Source: Physcia stellaris (lineage: Eukaryota > Ascomycota > Lecanoromycetes > Caliciales > Physciaceae). From it: a DNA stretch of 64,000 nt. Of the stretch, positions 58,552 to 64,000 are shown one piece after another (the first letter of the stretch is position 1; every line of letters begins with the position of its first letter). The notes below the pieces were generated by a model. The model did no database searches. It saw only the letters and a list, made by a program, of their open reading frames with translations, and was not told the DNA's origin. The position numbers were made by a program, and so were the translations under genes. The stretch is from the NCBI GenBank assembly GCA_018902385.1, contig JABSSW010000044.1, positions 124,001-188,000 on the forward strand, written 5' to 3'.

Positions 58552-61500
58552 TCACCTTCGCCGAGACTTCGACCTCCTCTCTCGTAAAGTGCCGAGCATT
58601 ACATCCAATTGATTTGACATCTCACCTAGCTTCCGGTTCTCCTCCTTGAACAGATTCTTTGCTACAGGATGGTCTGGCGGCGCTGGCTGAATGCTCGATT
58701 TGTCGTGAACGACAAGTAGAAGATCGCGAATCTCACTGTCATTCTCAAGGTAGGTTCGAAGGCTTGCGTCATTCCATGGGGGTGGTACATTGGACGACTG
58801 AGTTGTTGAGGCTGGTGTCTCGTCTCTGGGCGAGTTTTCGTTGCGTGGATCGATGAGCTCGGGCGACGAAATAGGTGAGACAGGAGAAGCCGATGGCTCT
58901 TCCTGTGAGGACGTATCGATCATCAGACCAGGCGGGCCAGGCGGGGACTGTCGAGCCTGTGCTTGTTGCTGTAATATAGAAGTACTGTCTTGGAGCGGCT
59001 GGCGGTCATTGCGAAGTTGTTGGTATTCCAAAGACCCCTGTTGTGGCGGCTGCTGGATAAAAGGCGACTCTTGTGGTGTGTGCGATCTTCCTTGCGGCTG
59101 CTGCCCAGCAAAGCTAGTTGACGATGCAGAGGACGAGCTCTGTTCTTGTGCTGGAACAGGCGACTCCGACAAACGTTCTCTCAGTGCCCCTTCTGGGATG
59201 TTGTGCGTGCCTCTTCGCTCTTGCTCTAATATAGGATCTGAATTCCCGAGGATGGGTTCATTCCCATTGTCGGTTCCTGGGGAAGAATCAGAGTCGAATT
59301 CATCCATAAGCATGCGATGTTTTGCCTTTTTGACTTTTTCGGGCTTCGGCTCAGACGAGACCGGTGAGGTCGATAATAATGCGTCGCGTATGGGAGAGAA
59401 CATGCCTCGCCTTGGCTCCTTGGGTGATTCGACTGGTACCTGTTGCTCGGAAGCTGGTTCGGGTGATGGTCGTTGTCTCTGTGAGACATCCTCGCCAACG
59501 TTTCGTGATGGCTCTTCGAAGGCTCTTGGTATGCTGATCTGTGCTACAGATGGTGGTGCTCCGTTAGTTGGGGGGTTCTTCGTAGTCTGATGTAGCTGCG
59601 CAACCATGATTGGTTTTGGCGAGACAACTTCTCTCCTTCCACCTGGTGGGGACTTCATGCCTGATACTATTCCTGGTGGCGGCGCTTTTTGTAGCTTGCT
59701 TGTCTGCCTCTGCGGACGGCCTTGGGAAGTGGGTTTCCCGCCTGGTGATTCGAGAGGTAACGACTCTGAAGAATCTTTAGGCTGTGGCGGTGATCTCGAC
59801 AATTCCTCCGACGTCTTCTCTCCTTCGTCCATGTCTTCGTCTTGGCTTCTACCCTTTCGATCCTTTCGTTTGAAGAGACCACTGAGCATACCCTTCTTCT
59901 CTCTTCGGCTTCGATCCTCTCTACCCTTGCCTGGAGGAGACGAAACTTTTTCGAGTGATTCAAGACTAGGTCGTGTCTTGAGGGGCTATTTAGGATCAGC
60001 GAGTGCGAGAAGCCCTTATCTTACCAAGGGTACATACCTCTCTGGTGTCAACGGGTCTGATAGTCGAGTTACTAGAGTCGTCTCGAAGCAGGCTAGGAGT
60101 TAAATTGATCTTTCGCGTCTCAACACCGTCGTCTTTAAAGAATGAGTCGGTATTGCGCACTGTTCCATTTCTTGATGTGGATGAATCATGGTCTGCGGAT
60201 GTTAATGGATAGTCTCACCTTGACCTCATAACAGACTTACCCATGCGATCGATATCCTGGTCAATTGACTGAGTTCTATCCGTGGTGGTGATTGGTCTAG
60301 GAGCATCCACTCGAGGATCGATAGCTGTTTGCGCATCCGGGGCAGCTTCTCCAACGTTCGTAAATTCGGTAGCCGCACCGTCGTCAGACATAGCATCTTG
60401 CTCTTGATTCTGCGGGTCTGTTCCCTCCTCATCCTGCGTGAAAAAGTCTCGCTCGCCTTCTTCTTCTTCTTCTTCCTCGGTAGAATAGTCTACGTCTGAG
60501 GCTTCAAAATACGTGGGTGCTGTGAACTGAACGGTCTTGGCGTTTCGCCTGCGCATAGCCTTCTTCAAAGGATTTTTTGACTTTTCTGGGTTGTCTCCAA
60601 GCATGGTTTGCGATAGCTGAAGCAATCAAGGTCAGATTTAAGATCAGCACGTTGACGACATCAACACCCTTACATCAATGTTCCTATGCTTATTCAGTCG
60701 AGCTAGCCTTTCTGTTGGGGTTTCTATGTGCTCGGCGGGAAGATATCCTGAATTAATAAGCCCATATTCGTGGAAACGATCGGATGAATCACCAATGCTA
60801 CTGTCCTTCACGACTCGCACTAGCCACCAATAGCTATTACTATCGTCTAATAGCACCATCGTATCGCCTTTGGTCGCATTGGCTTGGCCCTCCACAGTGG
60901 CGACAAAAGTGTGCAATGCGTACACGAATTCGAAATCAATGTCCTCTGCTTCACGTAAGCACTCTCCGCCCCAGCCTGAGTCGATAAAGCGAGAATCAGG
61001 GGAAAAGGAGACGTCTTCGGTATCATCATCATTATTGCCCTCATCGTCATCAGTGGAGCTGTACGTCTCTTCGGGCGACTCGAGCTGCCCCAGTGCCTCA
61101 TCCTCGAAGGAGTCCGAGATAGGAAGCGTTGGCGAGAGACTTGCATTGTCAAAGTCATTGTCCAGGAGAGGATCATCCGTCGGCAGCAGCAAATGGCGGA
61201 AGTCTTCTGGGTCGAAATCTCCCTCATATGAATCTTCCAGACTATCAAATTCCTCGTGGAAGAATCCTAGAGGCCTGTTGATGTTTGTAGGGCTTATGGA
61301 ACCGTAGGAACTGGGAGAGGTATTGTCGATCGTTGCAGTACTGTGATCTTCCCTAGCATACTCACCAGTATGATGATGATCCTCTGACCAATGGGGTGCG
61401 GGCTCTCCACCGAGAGGAATCAAAGGGAAATGCTTTGGAGTGGAAAGAAAAGGAGATGAGGAGGCTTCATGCTCGGGCGGAGCAGGAGGTTCATCTTCAG

Positions 61501-62026
61501 CGGCTGTATGGAAGGAACTGAGGGAATCCCCTCGGTCAGGCCAGGGCAAAGGTAAATCATACCCACCGTCTTCTATTGAGGGAGAACTTGAGATTTTGTC
61601 CATCATTTCATCATCCAGGCCATCATCTCCGTCGCCTTCTCCGCGATCCCCCTCCAGGCTGGCGGAGCCAGTCAATGCGCTGCGTTGCAATCCATACGCA
61701 TCATGCATCAGCCCATCCGCATCGTTTGTGTCGAAAGAATCGCCTTCGCTCTGCAGCAATTGCAACTCTTTGCCCGAAAGATCCTGCGACACTCGGGGGC
61801 TTCGTAGATGTAAGTCGGTCGCTTCTTGCTCTGCATGCTTGAGCGCAATTGCTTGGTGGGGTGCTGGAGGTCCATCACCGAGTGGGGCAGGATGAGCAGG
61901 CTGTCTTGAATGATCTTTCGCAGAAGGCGAATCCTGGCTCTGGAGGTCGATCGTATCTGATGTACTCCGAATCAGCAAGGGTGCTCGAGAGCGCTCGCTC
62001 TGTCGCTTCCGACGTAATCTAGCCAT
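58552..62026 (-). CDS. TEA4: SH3-domain cell-polarity scaffold, Tea4/Bud14 family
   Basis: Links microtubule plus-end or polarity landmarks to protein phosphatase 1 and formins at growing tips (family knowledge). Five inferred exons: 62026-60793, 60747-60674, 60616-60241, 60192-60038 and 59985-58552; 1,090 residues, phases consistent. The N-terminal 350 residues are acidic and disordered. The SH3 domain (about 355-436) reads FVYALHTFVATVEGQANATK, then SYWWLVRVVKDSSIGYLPAE. It becomes contiguous only after removing the in-frame 45-nt intron 60748-60792. KTVQF near residue 463 fits the RVxF-type PP1-docking motif expected in this family. It is followed by FEASDVDYSTEEEEEEE and the conserved VRNTDSFFKDDGVETRKINL. 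The tail is Pro/Gln/Ser-rich and ends with a predicted coiled coil. Family assignment is strong; the choice between the names Tea4 and Bud14 is nomenclature. Confidence 0.9.
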
Positions 62027-62763
62027 ATCAATCCCCCTGAATGATTATGAAATTCCTCACCGGCTCTGATTATATTGGGTCTTGTCATCCTGACCTATGC
62101 GCACTATCGTGGGGGACGGGTTGGCTGGAAAAGTCTAAGCGGAGGAGGAAACTGCGACCGTCAGCTGAAGTCTTCCGCTATCGACCACAGGCATATCGTA
62201 AGTAGAGCTCTCGAAATTGGGACTTTCGAATTCTCTGTAGGTGGGGTACTGCGATCCTACCTTTCCGGTCCACTTTTGGAAATCAATTGCTGAACGGTCA
62301 CAAACTTGGAAGTGCTGCACCTTGGCTGCTCGAGCATGTGAGACATACAAATTTCTTCTGAGATAGGCGGAACAGTCAAGAAACCTCCAATGCTATTCTT
62401 TCTCAAAAGGTGCTTTGCAGAACTTGAAGATGGGGGGGTTCAAAGGTCTCAGGAACGCCGATGTTTCGCCAGCTAACGGAATTTAGTCGCAGACGGGATC
62501 ACGAAACCCCCAGAATGGGCTTAGGTCATGCTTAAGCGAATTTCCGTTTTAGAATCACCTCCACTCCCAACTGGGTTAAAGGCATACCTGACAAGCTGTG
62601 TACAGACAGACTATTCACTTCTGAAGAGGTTGTCATAGGCTGACATTCTTCGATGAATTAAATACATCTGTATGGATGGCTGTATGTACATGGTATCTGA
62701 GCGCAATGTCACGAGACCGAAATCGTCCCATTTATCCAAAACACCACTTTACTTTACATGGAA
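62027..62763. other. Tea4/Bud14 promoter region and GT90 3' flank
   Basis: No gene is seen. Both neighbours read leftward. Confidence 0.5.
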
Positions 62764-64000
62764 TCAATGAGGAACATCACTGTTAGTGACCCCATCGTAT
62801 TTATCGAGCTCGCTGCCGTCCCCAGAATATCCGATACGATCTCGGTTGTCATCTACAACGCGAGCATATTCAATGAGAAGTCGGAACATGTACACCTGAA
62901 GTAAGGAATTAGCCCGAGGTAGCAGTCCGCACCAGCAGACTCTAACTCACTTCAATGTCTTCCCTTCGCAGCACTTTCTTCGCCCATTCCGATCCTTGAT
63001 CCGCGATCCGCTTTCCTTCCGTGTCATGTCTCGCAACGTATGCCTTCTCAGCCCCTGGACCGATGGAGCCATGGGATTGTTGTCCAGGAGGAGTTCCAAC
63101 TCCAAGGAAATAAGTAAGTAAAGTGTACAGGTCGTCGTATCGGTTGTCCATCGGAACGAAATGCCGCCACGCGAAAAGCCTGGAGTCGTGCCATTCTCGA
63201 AATATCGTTGCCTTAATGCCTAGTGATTTGCTCTCCAAAAAAGCGCGCCATCGACCCGAGAAGGAATGCCCATCGACATCGACCAGGAACTTGTATTTGA
63301 ATTGATCAGGTAGATCAATCATCTCCTTGAGTGTCCAGACATCTTTGTAAAACGGACAATCACCAGGAACGCATCCCCAGGTCTCAGTAAATCCTATGTC
63401 GGTATGATCATTTGCAAACGTCGACGGATGAAATTGTCGGTAATTCTCGTACTCGCCTCTCTTTTCTGGCTGTTCCGTGAGAATCCTGACTTCCTTACCC
63501 TCCATCTCCGTACCGTTGGCGAGCATCACCAATCGTTGACGATGCATCCGTCGCCAATTGTCTTCAGTCTGCGTTCCCCCAGAAGTAACGCCTCGCCATA
63601 CCATTTTGTCTTGCTTCTTTTCCCATTTGTCGTCATGCTTCGGACTGTAATCGTATCTTTCGTCGTGTTTCCAGTACATGTTCGCCGGGAAAAGTATGTC
63701 ACTGTTGACATTGACCTTACACTCTCCAAATATTGGAACCAGACGCTTTGTAGCAGTCAGTGACGAGCTAGAGTAGAGGAAGCCGTGCTTGTCTTGAATC
63801 TCAGGGCCAACAGTACATAAATCAGAGGAAAGATTGAAATTTGTAATGATACCACCCATGCGATTCTTGTATTTGCTCTCAATGTCTGCCGTATCTGACT
63901 CGTTCCTCCGGGCGTGCGAATCAGGAGGACATGCTGTCCGTGCGATCTCCATGTATTGCTTCCCAGGAGCCCCATACCATCCTGGGTCTTCTTTGGGGGG
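62764..64000 (-). CDS. GT90 (CAP10-like) glycosyltransferase, 5' partial
   Basis: The family includes Cryptococcus capsule proteins and protein O-glucosyl/xylosyltransferases of the secretory pathway; the donor and acceptor here are unknown. The visible part is 393 residues in two exons (62951-64000 and 62764-62895). The intron 62896-62950 (GTGAGT...CAG) joins REDIE to VYMFRLLIEYARVVDDNRDR. Conserved blocks are DILFPANMYWKHDERYDYSP, KMVWRGVTSGG, HRQRLVMLANG, LPDQFKYKFLVDVDGHSFSG, RWRAFLESKSLGIKATIF, EWHDSRLFAWRHFVPMD and RYDDLYTLLTYFLG. The frame is open to the window edge (DPGWYGAPGKQYMEIA), so the N-terminus with any membrane anchor is missing. The ATG at 63952 is internal. Confidence 0.92.

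Noticed and set aside
63757-63975. A separate small gene opposite the GT90 frame near the window end
   Set aside because: A shadow of the GT90 coding sequence, which is continuous and conserved to the window edge.
1-64000. tRNA or rRNA genes
   Set aside because: I looked for clover-leaf A and B box patterns by eye and found none I could support; a covariance-model scan would be decisive.

Overview
The window is nuclear DNA from a filamentous ascomycete (Pezizomycotina; a Dothideomycete is my best guess, not proven). Support comes from short introns of about 45-60 nt with GT..CTNAC..AG signals and from fungus-specific genes: the chitin-synthase chaperone CHS7, an Aro80-like Zn2Cys6 factor, an alpha-arrestin, a CLG1-type cyclin, a Tea4/Bud14 scaffold and a GT90 glycosyltransferase. 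Genes lie on both strands with no operon logic.

Layout. 1-14.8 kb is ordinary housekeeping DNA: the 3' part of CAND1 (cullin-NEDD8 exchange), a Ptc1-type PP2C phosphatase, an alternative mitochondrial NADH dehydrogenase, HEM3 (haem synthesis, reverse strand) and an arrestin-domain adaptor (reverse). 14.8-28.66 kb is one element bounded by near-perfect 34-bp terminal inverted repeats. It holds about 10.8 kb of extremely AT-rich, decayed sequence with relics of a transposase-like gene. It also holds a sharply bounded island (about 25.6-27.9 kb) of normal composition with an intact 393-codon gene of unknown function, and then a second AT-rich arm. The right repeat ends only 63 bp before the start codon of the DPB11/Rad4/TopBP1 orthologue. 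28.7-36.2 kb carries DPB11, the mitofusin FZO1 (reverse) and the ESCRT-III subunit VPS2. 36.2-41.6 kb is gene-poor. 41.6-45.9 kb has a CLG1-like cyclin and a DUF676-type lipase/esterase, each with an apparent one-base frame break in a C run. 45.9-53.0 kb is again gene-poor, with a 29-copy octanucleotide satellite and fragments of decayed ORFs. 53.0-64 kb holds CHS7, the Aro80-like factor (reverse), the Tea4/Bud14 scaffold (reverse) and a GT90 enzyme cut by the window end (reverse).

The most notable signal is the base-substitution pattern inside the element. Remaining cytosines are almost all followed by a purine (CpA or CpG), and guanines are almost all preceded by a pyrimidine. CpT and CpC have been nearly erased on both strands while CpA and TpG are spared. 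This is the opposite of classical repeat-induced point mutation (RIP), which consumes CpA. The passenger-gene island and the terminal repeats themselves escaped it.
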